Shown: piece after piece, positions 7,493 through 13,451 of the stretch | Position numbering within the stretch: the first letter of the stretch is position 1 | Layout of the letters: the number at the start of each line of letters is the position of its first letter | Source: Clostridia bacterium | GTDB taxonomy: Bacteria; Bacillota; Clostridia; Oscillospirales; CAG-272 | NCBI GenBank assembly: GCA_017520365.1 | Contig: JAFXFQ010000255.1 | Location: 1-13,769, forward strand | Length of the DNA: 13,769 bases | Direction of reading: 5' to 3' | The notes under the pieces: generated by a model | What the model saw: the letters and a program-made list of their open reading frames with translations, nothing else | What the model was told of the DNA's origin: nothing | Databases searched by the model: none | Program-made: the position numbers and the translations under genes

Positions 7493-8773
7493 TCAATCGG
7501 TGAAATAAGATCTTGTGCCTTCGGTAGAGAACACAACCAGGCTACCGGGAACCGCTACTGCGCCGATGGGACGATCCTTAACGGTGGCCCTTTTCTGCTT
7601 ACCGTTTTCAAGAGATATCTCAAAGGCAGCCATATCGCTTACCGTATAGATCGACTCCTCGCCATCGGTGGCAAGCATATCCACGCCTCCGTTTATTTTG
7701 ATATCGTACAGCTCCTTACCCGAGGTGTCATACACAAAAACGGTATTTTCACTGCCGATAACGTTATCGGCAAAGGCAAGGGCCACGATATTTTTCTCAA
7801 TGCAGTAAGCACGGGGGACTCTGCCGTCATAGCTGACACGGGCAATCTCCTTTGCCCCGTCAAGAATGACAAGACCGGTATCGCAAAGCACAACAAGTCT
7901 TCCGTCCTCAGTATACTCGGTCTGCAGGGGCATCATTCCGGGTAGGGTTACGTTCTGTGCCTCTTTAACTCCTATCTCTACCACGGATATTTCACCGCAA
8001 AGCTCACTTGCGCCCACCTCAACTGCGGCGGTAGCAACGTGCGTGCCCTCATTATCAAGGGCAATATCGATAACGAATTTATCCTTATAATATTTTGTGA
8101 CCTCTGCAAAATCCTTATTATACACGGTAACGAGAGCCTTTGCCTCATCACTTGAGGTGAGAAGCGCATAAGAGCCCGAATCGCTGACTGCGGCATCAAG
8201 TATCTCAGCAGGAGCCTCTGTATAAAGGACTCTTGCAACAGTGGTGAATACAGAGTAATTCTTTGCTCCCACGTCGTAAACGAGGGCATATTTTTCTCCC
8301 GTCTCAAGGCGGGGAGACTGCATCACATCTGAGGTCTCAAGGTCGGCGCTTCCCGTTTTGGAATAGAGCGTAAATCCTGTATTTGTAGCCACTGCAAGAC
8401 GCTGGCGGTAAAAGCCGAAATCGTATGCAAGGCGCTCTGTATAGGATATATCGTTATATACTCCCACGTTCACCTTTGCATCGGAGTCAAGGTCTCTTGC
8501 AAGATACATAAGGTTTGCATAGGTGATATTCTCACGAAAGAACACCAGCATTACGATCAGAAACGCCACAAGAAGAAGGACGCACATATATCGTGCCAAT
8601 CTGTATCTGCGGGAAACGGCCAAGTAATATCTGCTGTACTGAGCTTCCTCATTAGCTGAAAAATCAAGCTTTACACCGTTTGTTCTGACAGTGCGGACGG
8701 TGGATCTTTTTTCTTTATTCACTTTTGGATCTTCTTTGGGCTTTGAATCGCCGTCTTTTATTTTTTCATCCAT
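7493..8773 (-). CDS. DUF5711-type membrane-anchored beta-propeller-like protein
   Basis: This 426-residue protein has a basic, Lys-rich cytoplasmic N-terminal tail (1-60), one transmembrane helix (about 61-79, RYMCVLLLVAFLIVMLVFF) and a long extracytoplasmic domain. That domain is built of short beta-rich repeats of the kind found in WD40/PQQ-like propellers: alternating hydrophobic strands with turns such as SDSGSY, DNEGTH, TEDGRL and DTSGKE at roughly 40-residue intervals. I recognise it as resembling DUF5711, a Clostridia family next to cvpA. Its function is unknown; sensing or scaffolding at the cell surface is only a guess. The ATG has a near-perfect AAAGGAGG (8780-8787) at 6-7 nt, and the gene begins 18 nt after truA, so it is probably co-transcribed. 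No signal-peptidase site is evident, so it is likely an anchored type II membrane protein. Confidence 0.8.
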   Translation of the reverse strand: MDEKIKDGDSKPKEDPKVNKEKRSTVRTVRTNGVKLDFSANEEAQYSRYYLAVSRRYRLARYMCVLLLVAFLIVMLVFFRENITYANLMYLARDLDSDAKVNVGVYNDISYTERLAYDFGFYRQRLAVATNTGFTLYSKTGSADLETSDVMQSPRLETGEKYALVYDVGAKNYSVFTTVARVLYTEAPAEILDAAVSDSGSYALLTSSDEAKALVTVYNKDFAEVTKYYKDKFVIDIALDNEGTHVATAAVEVGASELCGEISVVEIGVKEAQNVTLPGMMPLQTEYTEDGRLVVLCDTGLVILDGAKEIARVSYDGRVPRAYCIEKNIVALAFADNVIGSENTVFVYDTSGKELYDIKINGGVDMLATDGEESIYTVSDMAAFEISLENGKQKRATVKDRPIGAVAVPGSLVVFSTEGTRSYFTD

Positions 8774-8791
8774 TATTGGCCTCCTTTCCGC

Positions 8792-9565
8792 TTAACTGCA
8801 TTTCCAATCTATTTTTTCTTCATAAAATACTTCTTTAAGATAAAGACCGTACGGGGGAGCCGTTGTTCCCGCCCTTCCCCTGTCAAGAGAGGAGATAACG
8901 GACGGGATATCGGAAGGCTCGAGCCTTCCCTTGGCAACGTCAAGAAGGGTACCCACCATTATTCTTACCATATTGTAGAGAAAACCGTCAGCCGCCACAG
9001 AAAAAACGATACAACCGCTTTCATCTCTGCAGACTGTCGCCTCAGTGACACATCTCACCGTATCTACGATCTTTGATCCCTTTGCCATAAAGGAAGAGAA
9101 ATCGTGACTTCCCACAAAATGCTCTGCCGCCTCCTGCATTTTTGCAAGTGACTCTTCATTTATGGGAGTTGATCTCATGCTTCTTTGCTTTTCGAAGGGA
9201 TCCTCGCAAAGGGCATCATATATACGATAGACGTATCTTTTGCCCTTGGCGTTATAACGAGGATGGAAATCATCCGCCACCTCTGCCGCCGCAACAACGG
9301 CAATATCGTCGGGGAGATATGCCGCAAATGCACGGTGGAGCTTTTCTGCGGGGATAGTTGCCTGCTCCTCAGGCTCGGCTGTTGCACAAAAGCCGAGAGC
9401 ATGAACACCGGAATCAGTCCTTGAACAGCCCGTTATCATAGTGGGACATCCGAAGACCTTTTCTGCAGCCGCCGTCAGCACATTTTGAATAGCGGTACCG
9501 TTTTTCTGACATTGGAAGCCGCAATACGCCGTTCCGATATATTTTATTTTAAGTAGATATTTCAC
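8792..9565 (-). CDS. truA: tRNA pseudouridine(38-40) synthase TruA
   Basis: The 257-residue enzyme isomerises uridines 38-40 in the anticodon stem-loop of tRNAs. The catalytic Asp is D51 in GCSRTDSGVHALG (46-58). The N-terminal start YLLKIKYIGTAYCGFQ, the middle SHDFSSFM and the C-terminal FLYNMVRIMVGTL and AGTTAPPYGLYL segments are typical of TruA. The start codon is GTG (9563-9565), supported by AAAGGAGT (9571-9578) with about 5 nt spacing; an ATG is absent at this point. It follows ecfT, as in the widely conserved ecfA1-ecfA2-ecfT-truA order of Firmicutes. Here the usual neighbours rplQ and rplM-rpsI are absent on both sides of the block. Confidence 0.96.
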   Translation of the reverse strand: MKYLLKIKYIGTAYCGFQCQKNGTAIQNVLTAAAEKVFGCPTMITGCSRTDSGVHALGFCATAEPEEQATIPAEKLHRAFAAYLPDDIAVVAAAEVADDFHPRYNAKGKRYVYRIYDALCEDPFEKQRSMRSTPINEESLAKMQEAAEHFVGSHDFSSFMAKGSKIVDTVRCVTEATVCRDESGCIVFSVAADGFLYNMVRIMVGTLLDVAKGRLEPSDIPSVISSLDRGRAGTTAPPYGLYLKEVFYEEKIDWKCS

Positions 9566-9587
9566 GGCGTACTCCTTTCACTCTCAG

Positions 9588-9656
9588 TGCACCAACGGTG
9601 CAATTCATTCTCAGCTTATGATTTGGCCGTGCCATGAATTGACGGACACACCGTCA
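9588..9656. repeat. Palindromic intergenic element between ecfT and truA
   Basis: Three inverted repeats lie side by side in a 118-nt gap. TGCACC AAC GGTGCA is at 9588-9602. CAATTCAT (9601-9608) pairs with ATGAATTG (9634-9641). TGACGG ACACA CCGTCA is at 9640-9656. None is followed by a U-tract on the minus strand, so none is a convincing terminator. The only minus-strand ORF inside is 13 codons from the ATG within the TGACGG hairpin, without a ribosome site. The layout suggests a small dispersed palindromic element, but no second full copy is in the window. Confidence 0.55.
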
Positions 9657-9683
9657 TGATCTCTCGAACTCTGCGCTCCGTTT

Positions 9684-10514
9684 CTACATTGCAAACACGT
9701 ATCCGGGTGCGAAGATATTGAGCAAAACGATACCCGCAATAAATGCGGCGATTGCAACAAGCATCACAGCATCGCGCCAGGTGGAATGAAGGACGTTCAT
9801 TCTCGTTCTGCCGGCTCCCCCTGTATAACAGCGACATTCCATTGCCGTTGCCAGATCCTCCGCTCTTCTGAATGCGGAAATGAACAAGGGAACAAGAACG
9901 GGAACGAGAGCCTTCGCTCTCCTTGCAAGGGAGCCCTGAGAAAAGTCGCTTCCTCTTGCCTTCTGGGCGGACATTATCTTATCCGTTTCCTCGATAAGGG
10001 TGGGAATAAAGCGAAGGGCTATGGTCATCATCATAGAAAACTCGTGAACAGGCACCTTTATTTTCGCAAGAGGAGCGAGAAGCTGCTCGATGCCGTCGGT
10101 GAGGGCGATGGGGGTGGTGGTGTATGTGAGAAGTATACTTGTTCCCGTTACCAACACAGCCACGCGAAGGACGATGAGGAGGGCGTTTATGATACCCTCA
10201 AGGTATATCTGGAAAAACCAGCTGTCAGGAAGAAGGGGTGTTTCGCCCTTGAACCAAAAAATATTGATTATTGCGGTAAAGGCAATAATAAAGAGAAGAG
10301 GTCTGAGACCCTTTATGAGTATCTTTGCACGAATGCCCGAAAGTACCCAAAGCAAGATAATAGACAGTGTCATAAGGGCAAAGGCAAAAATATTTTTTGC
10401 TAAAAACAGACCGACGATATATGAAAAAACGAAGATTATCTTCCAGCGGGGATCCAGCTTATGGAGAAAGGACGATCCCTCGCAGTACTGACCGAATACT
10501 ATATCTGATCTCAT
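9684..10514 (-). CDS. ecfT: ECF transporter transmembrane component EcfT
   Basis: The 276-residue membrane subunit of energy-coupling factor importers couples ATP hydrolysis by EcfA1/EcfA2 to an S component that binds a vitamin or metal. About five to six hydrophobic helices are seen (near 25-57, 68-88, 105-130 and 245-273, with amphipathic coupling helices between). The two coupling motifs are QKARGSDF (184-191) and AMECRCYTGG (224-233). The second has Cys at 227 where the family usually has Ala. The start has AGGAGG (10522-10527) exactly 7 nt upstream, and its ATG overlaps the stop of a 40-codon ORF (ATGA). No S component gene is in the window, so the substrate is unknown; shared group II modules serve several S components encoded elsewhere. 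Confidence 0.95.
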   Translation of the reverse strand: MRSDIVFGQYCEGSSFLHKLDPRWKIIFVFSYIVGLFLAKNIFAFALMTLSIILLWVLSGIRAKILIKGLRPLLFIIAFTAIINIFWFKGETPLLPDSWFFQIYLEGIINALLIVLRVAVLVTGTSILLTYTTTPIALTDGIEQLLAPLAKIKVPVHEFSMMMTIALRFIPTLIEETDKIMSAQKARGSDFSQGSLARRAKALVPVLVPLFISAFRRAEDLATAMECRCYTGGAGRTRMNVLHSTWRDAVMLVAIAAFIAGIVLLNIFAPGYVFAM

Positions 10515-10633
10515 CCGTCCGCCTCCTCGCTATGCTTTGTATTTGTGCTGTTTCTTTGAATTTTGCTCTGACTGAGCAAAAAGGCACAAACGGGGTTTGA
10601 AAAAGGTGAATAGGTAATTCCTGCAGGCTTCAT
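10511..10633 (-). CDS. Possible 40-residue small protein between ecfA2 and ecfT
   Basis: A 40-codon ORF begins MKPAGITYSPFSNP and ends HSEEADG. It has excellent translation signals: GAGGAGG (10641-10647) exactly 7 nt before its ATG, formed by the last Glu codons of ecfA2. Its start lies just past the ecfA2 stop, and its TGA overlaps the ecfT ATG in an ATGA junction, the usual sign of translational coupling. I do not recognise the peptide. It is polar with no membrane helix. It contains an 8-bp palindrome, and the segment is bounded by two copies of GAGGAGG, so it may instead be a small inserted element that happens to be open. Real expression is plausible but unproven. Confidence 0.4.
   Translation of the reverse strand: MKPAGITYSPFSNPVCAFLLSQSKIQRNSTNTKHSEEADG
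10561..10581. repeat. Inverted repeat inside the ecfA2-ecfT gap
   Basis: TTTTGCTC (10561-10568) and GAGCAAAA (10574-10581) form a perfect 8-bp stem with a 5-nt loop. On the minus strand the stem is AU-rich and not followed by a U-tract, so it is not a good intrinsic terminator. It lies 47 nt or more upstream of the ecfT start and could fold in the mRNA. Confidence 0.6.
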
Positions 10634-10635
10634 TT

Positions 10636-11484
10636 TCAAACCTCCTCTCCGAGAAGTCTGTGTGCGGCAAAGTTAACTGTATAGATATCAAGCCCGATAT
10701 CCACGCCCTTTTCCCGAAGAGCCCTTGCCACCTTTGTAATGGCAGGCACGTCAAGCCCCTGAGAAAGAAGCTCGTCCGCTCTTGAGAATACCTCGGCCGG
10801 TGTTCCCGTCATTGTGACCCTGCCGTGGTTCATCACCACAACAGTATCGCAATACATAGCCATATCCTCCATGCTGTGGGAGACGATTATGACAGTGGTG
10901 CCGCTTTGTCGCTGATAATCCTTTATTCTTGTAAGTATCCTTCTGCGCGCCCCCGGGTCAAGACCTGCGGCAGGCTCATCAAGAACGAGAACAGAGGGGC
11001 CCATGGCGATAACTCCTGCAAGAGCCGCTCTTCTCTTCTGACCTCCTGAAAGATCGAAGGGGGATTTTTTCAAGTGCTTCTCCTTAAGGCCTGCAAACTG
11101 TGCCGCCTCACGGACCGCCTTAACGATATCCTCCTCATTCATCCCCATATTCTTCGGGCCGAAGGCGATATCGCTCTCAACTGTTTCATCAAAAAGCTGA
11201 TACTCGGGATACTGCATTACAAGGCCGACCTTAAAGCGCACGTCCCTGATCTTTTTCGGCTCCTCCCAGATATCCTTTCCGTCAAGGAGCACCTTGCCCG
11301 AATCGGGCTTCAACAGGCCGTTGAGCATCTGAACAAGGGTAGATTTACCGCTGCCCGTATGTCCGATAAGGCCTATTATCTTCCCCTCCTCAAAGGAGAG
11401 AGTAACGTCGTCAAGGGCCTTTATCTCATAGGGAGCGCCCTTGCCGTAAACGTAGGTTATATTATGAAGCTCTATCTTTCCCAT
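10636..11484 (-). CDS. ecfA2: ECF transporter ATPase EcfA2
   Basis: This 282-residue ABC ATPase is the second nucleotide-binding subunit of the ECF module. Walker A is GHTGSGKST (41-49), the Q-loop Gln is Q91 in VMQYPEYQLFDETV, the signature is LSGGQKRR (145-152), Walker B is VLVLDEP (165-171) and the switch His is H203. YPEYQLFDETVESDIAFGP and the PxxLSxxAxELLxxGLDVP-like tail are typical of EcfA2. The start MGKIELHNITYVY agrees with family N termini, but no Shine-Dalgarno sequence precedes the ATG at 11484: the 30 nt upstream are AT-rich (ATTATTCATTATTCATTTT). The last codons GAGGAG double as the ribosome site for the next ORF. Confidence 0.95.
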   Translation of the reverse strand: MGKIELHNITYVYGKGAPYEIKALDDVTLSFEEGKIIGLIGHTGSGKSTLVQMLNGLLKPDSGKVLLDGKDIWEEPKKIRDVRFKVGLVMQYPEYQLFDETVESDIAFGPKNMGMNEEDIVKAVREAAQFAGLKEKHLKKSPFDLSGGQKRRAALAGVIAMGPSVLVLDEPAAGLDPGARRRILTRIKDYQRQSGTTVIIVSHSMEDMAMYCDTVVVMNHGRVTMTGTPAEVFSRADELLSQGLDVPAITKVARALREKGVDIGLDIYTVNFAAHRLLGEEV

Positions 11485-11513
11485 AGTAAAATGAATAATG
11501 AATAATTATGGTG

Positions 11514-11537
11514 GATTTCCGACCTTTGTCGGAAATC
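11514..11537. repeat. Perfect 10-bp hairpin between ecfA1 and ecfA2
   Basis: GATTTCCGAC (11514-11523) and GTCGGAAATC (11528-11537) flank a CTTT loop. On the minus strand it is followed by CCACCATAATTATTCATT, which is not a U-tract, so termination between ecfA1 and ecfA2 is doubtful. On the plus strand it is followed by a pyrimidine-rich run. It begins 30 nt upstream of the ecfA2 start and could affect mRNA stability or translation. Confidence 0.75.
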
Positions 11538-11544
11538 TTCTTAT

Positions 11545-11583
11545 TCTCTTATCTTTTCTCTTTTCTCTCTTATCTCTTCTCTG
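11545..11583. repeat. Imperfect tandem repeat over the ecfA1 3' end
   Basis: TCTCTTATC occurs at 11545-11553 and again at 11566-11574 (21-nt period), within similar stretches of about 18 nt. The right copy encodes the ecfA1 C terminus and stop codon; the left copy is noncoding. On the mRNA the tract is purine-rich. Slippage or duplication is the simplest explanation. Confidence 0.5.
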
Positions 11584-12436
11584 CGATAGCCTTTGCTATC
11601 TCACTTGCGCACTCCTCGGGATCGAATATATCAAGGCGCACGTTGTAGCCCGCCTCCTTCATTCTCCAAAGAAGCTCCGTTGTCTGAGGAACGTCAAGTC
11701 CTGCCTCCCAAAGCTTATCTGCGCAGGAAAACACCTGTCCCGGTGTGCCGTCCATAATAATACGGCCATCGTTCATAACGATAACACGATCTGCAAGGGT
11801 TGCCTCATTCATATAGTGGGTAATATGAATAACGGTGATGCCCTCCTCGCGGTTGAGCCGACAGATGGTATCCATTACCTCTTTTCGGCCGCCGGGGTCA
11901 AGCATTGCGGTGCTTTCATCAAAAATGATGCACTTACGGCGCATTGCAAGCACACCTGCTATTGCTATTCTTTGCTTCTGACCTCCTGAAAGCCTGTGGG
12001 TAGCGTGGCGGGCATATTTTCTCATTCCAACGGTATCAAGAGCCTCATCCACTCTCTTTCTTATTTTTTCAGAGGGTATGCCAAGATTCTCGCATCCGAA
12101 GGCCACGTCCTCCTCTACGATGGTAGCAACAAGCTGGTTATCGGGATTTTGAAACACCATACCCACTCTGCGGCGTGCATCGTATATATCCTCATCGGTA
12201 ATATCCTCAGAGGTCATATCCTTGCCGTTTATATAAAGGATGCCCTCATCGGGCTCAAGTATCATACAAAGAAGCTTGGCCAGAGTGGACTTTCCGCAGC
12301 CGTTATGTCCGAGAACAGCCACGAAAGATCCCTCTTCAATTTCAAAGCTAACGTCGTGAAGAACGGGCACCGCAGGGGTATCTCCGTCTCCCGGATAAGC
12401 AAAGGAAAGATGCTCTGCCTTTATTATTGCACTCAT
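11570..12436 (-). CDS. ecfA1: ECF transporter ATPase EcfA1
   Basis: This 288-residue ABC ATPase is the first nucleotide-binding subunit of the ECF importer. Walker A is GHNGCGKST (43-51), the Q-loop has Q96 in VFQNPDNQLVATIVEEDVAFG, the signature is LSGGQKQR (149-156), Walker B is CIIFDEST (169-176) with DE at 173-174, and the switch His is H207 in HITH. FQNPDNQ and the D-loop AMLDP are characteristic of EcfA1. The ATG has AAAGGA 7 nt upstream (within 12443-12452), just beyond the last hairpin of the upstream array. It pairs with ecfA2 85 nt downstream. Its last codons lie in a purine-rich tandem repeat. rplQ, which often precedes ecfA1 in Firmicutes, is replaced here by a methyltransferase gene. 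Confidence 0.96.
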   Translation of the reverse strand: MSAIIKAEHLSFAYPGDGDTPAVPVLHDVSFEIEEGSFVAVLGHNGCGKSTLAKLLCMILEPDEGILYINGKDMTSEDITDEDIYDARRRVGMVFQNPDNQLVATIVEEDVAFGCENLGIPSEKIRKRVDEALDTVGMRKYARHATHRLSGGQKQRIAIAGVLAMRRKCIIFDESTAMLDPGGRKEVMDTICRLNREEGITVIHITHYMNEATLADRVIVMNDGRIIMDGTPGQVFSCADKLWEAGLDVPQTTELLWRMKEAGYNVRLDIFDPEECASEIAKAIAEKR

Positions 12437-12458
12437 ACAAAAGTCCTTTCTTCCAAAC

Positions 12459-12570
12459 GTTCCCCAAAGGGAAACACATCACGCGCCAAAGGCGTGCATC
12501 ACGCGCAATGCGCGCATCACTTGCGCAAAGCGCAAACATCACCCGAAATAAATCCAACGGATTTATTTCG
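12459..12570. repeat. Array of five small hairpins separated by CATCAC
   Basis: Five inverted repeats stand in a row with plus-strand spacers CATCAC at 12477-12482, 12497-12502, 12515-12520 and 12537-12542. The hairpins are: 12459-12475 (GTTCCCC/GGGAAAC, one non-Watson-Crick pair), 12482-12496 (CGCGCC/GGCGTG, one wobble), 12502-12514 (CGCGC/GCGCG), 12521-12535 (TTGCGC/GCGCAA) and 12544-12570 (CGAAATAAATCC/GGATTTATTTCG, 12 bp perfect). Loops are all three bases (AAA, AAA, AAT, AAA, AAC). Stem sequences differ but each is self-complementary, so structure, not sequence, appears conserved. The array fills the 126-nt gap between the methyltransferase and ecfA1, overlaps the last codons and stop of the former, and ends 7 nt before the ribosome-site region of the latter. 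It is not a CRISPR array. Confidence 0.85.
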
Positions 12571-13435
12571 CGACCCATCTCGTCGCCGCTCCCGCAGGGA
12601 GATAAAGGCCGGAATTAGTTACCTTCAATCCCACCTCACCTGTCTCGATCCTGCCGCGGCCGCCAAGAGCCGTCATTACCATATAGCCCATAGTTGCGGG
12701 AGAAAGTCCCGTGGTATAGGAGTTTACCAAGAAGAAGAGAGGATCATCGGATAGGACCTTAGAAGCCAGGCTTATAAGCTCAAAGGCGCATTCCTCCAGC
12801 TTCCAAACCTCTCCGCCGGGGCCTCTGCCGTAAGAGGGAGGGTCCATGATAATGCCGTCGTACTTATGTCCGCGGCGGATCTCTCTTTCTACGAATTTCT
12901 TGCAGTCGTCAACGATATAGCGCACGGGAGCATCCTCAAGTCCGGAAAGCTTTAAGTTTTCCTTTGCCGCCTGAACCATTCCCTTTGCTGCATCAACGTG
13001 GCATACGGCAGCACCTGCCGCAGCTGCCGCAGCGGTAGCACCGCCCGTATATGCAAAGAGGTTGAGAACGGAGGGCTTTTTCTCGGGGTCGGACTTTATT
13101 CTCTTCTGAATAAGGCCTGAAAACCAATCCCAGTTTGTGGCCTGCTCGGGGAAAAGGCCTGTGTGCTTAAAGCCCATAGGACGGAGGCGGAAGGTTAGAT
13201 CATCATAATTGATGCACCACTCATCAGGGATGTTGCACACCACCCATTTGCCGCCGCCGGACTTTGAGCGGCGGTATACGCCATCAGCCTTTCTCCAGCG
13301 GGGGTCTCGTCTCTCCCCTGTCCATATGATCTGGGGATCGGGTCTTATAAGTATAAAATCGCCCCAACGCTCAAGGCGCTCGCCGCCCTCAGCGTCGATA
13401 AGCTCGTAATCATTCCATTTTTCGCTGTACCACAT
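12563..13435 (-). CDS. Class I SAM-dependent rRNA methyltransferase-like protein
   Basis: This 290-residue methyltransferase belongs to the COG1092/RlmI-like group, whose characterised members methylate 23S rRNA cytosine or guanine. SAM motif I is VLNLFAYTGGAT (123-134), the acidic ribose-binding position is D148 in HVDAAKGMV, and the catalytic motif DPPSYGRG lies at 198-205. GLFPEQATNWDW (93-104) is typical of the group. It is shorter than RlmI because the N-terminal PUA domain is absent. The substrate is not determined by the sequence. The ATG has AAGAGGT (13441-13447) about 5 nt upstream, and the gene follows ruvC by 16 nt. Its final codons (Val-Ala-Lys-stop) lie inside the 12-bp hairpin of the downstream array, so the natural C terminus may have been altered by that element. 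Confidence 0.88.
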   Translation of the reverse strand: MWYSEKWNDYELIDAEGGERLERWGDFILIRPDPQIIWTGERRDPRWRKADGVYRRSKSGGGKWVVCNIPDEWCINYDDLTFRLRPMGFKHTGLFPEQATNWDWFSGLIQKRIKSDPEKKPSVLNLFAYTGGATAAAAAAGAAVCHVDAAKGMVQAAKENLKLSGLEDAPVRYIVDDCKKFVEREIRRGHKYDGIIMDPPSYGRGPGGEVWKLEECAFELISLASKVLSDDPLFFLVNSYTTGLSPATMGYMVMTALGGRGRIETGEVGLKVTNSGLYLPAGAATRWVAK

Positions 13436-13451
13436 AACGTACCTCTTAAAG

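Noticed and set aside
7470..7496. Upstream TTG start adding nine residues to the CvpA-family protein
   Set aside because: It overlaps the preceding gene, lacks a ribosome site, and the added residues are not hydrophobic in the family manner; the ATG at 7469 has GAGGTG upstream.
9616..9837. 73-codon minus-strand ORF overlapping the ecfT 3' end
   Set aside because: It overlaps the conserved EcfT coupling motif in another frame and runs into the palindromic spacer; no ribosome site.
9786..10403. 205-codon plus-strand ORF opposite ecfT
   Set aside because: Shadow of ecfT; Cys/Lys/Gly-rich composition without a domain.
11485..11530. Promoter for ecfA2 (CATAAT with a poor CCGACA 16 nt upstream)
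   Set aside because: The -35 match is weak and sits inside the hairpin; AT-rich sequence gives such matches by chance.
11514..11537. Intrinsic terminator between ecfA1 and ecfA2
   Set aside because: The stem is strong, but the minus-strand sequence after it has no U-tract; termination here would also cut the ECF operon.
12459..12570. CRISPR array
   Set aside because: The repeated CATCAC is only 6 nt, the units between are self-complementary hairpins of 13-27 nt, and no cas gene is near.
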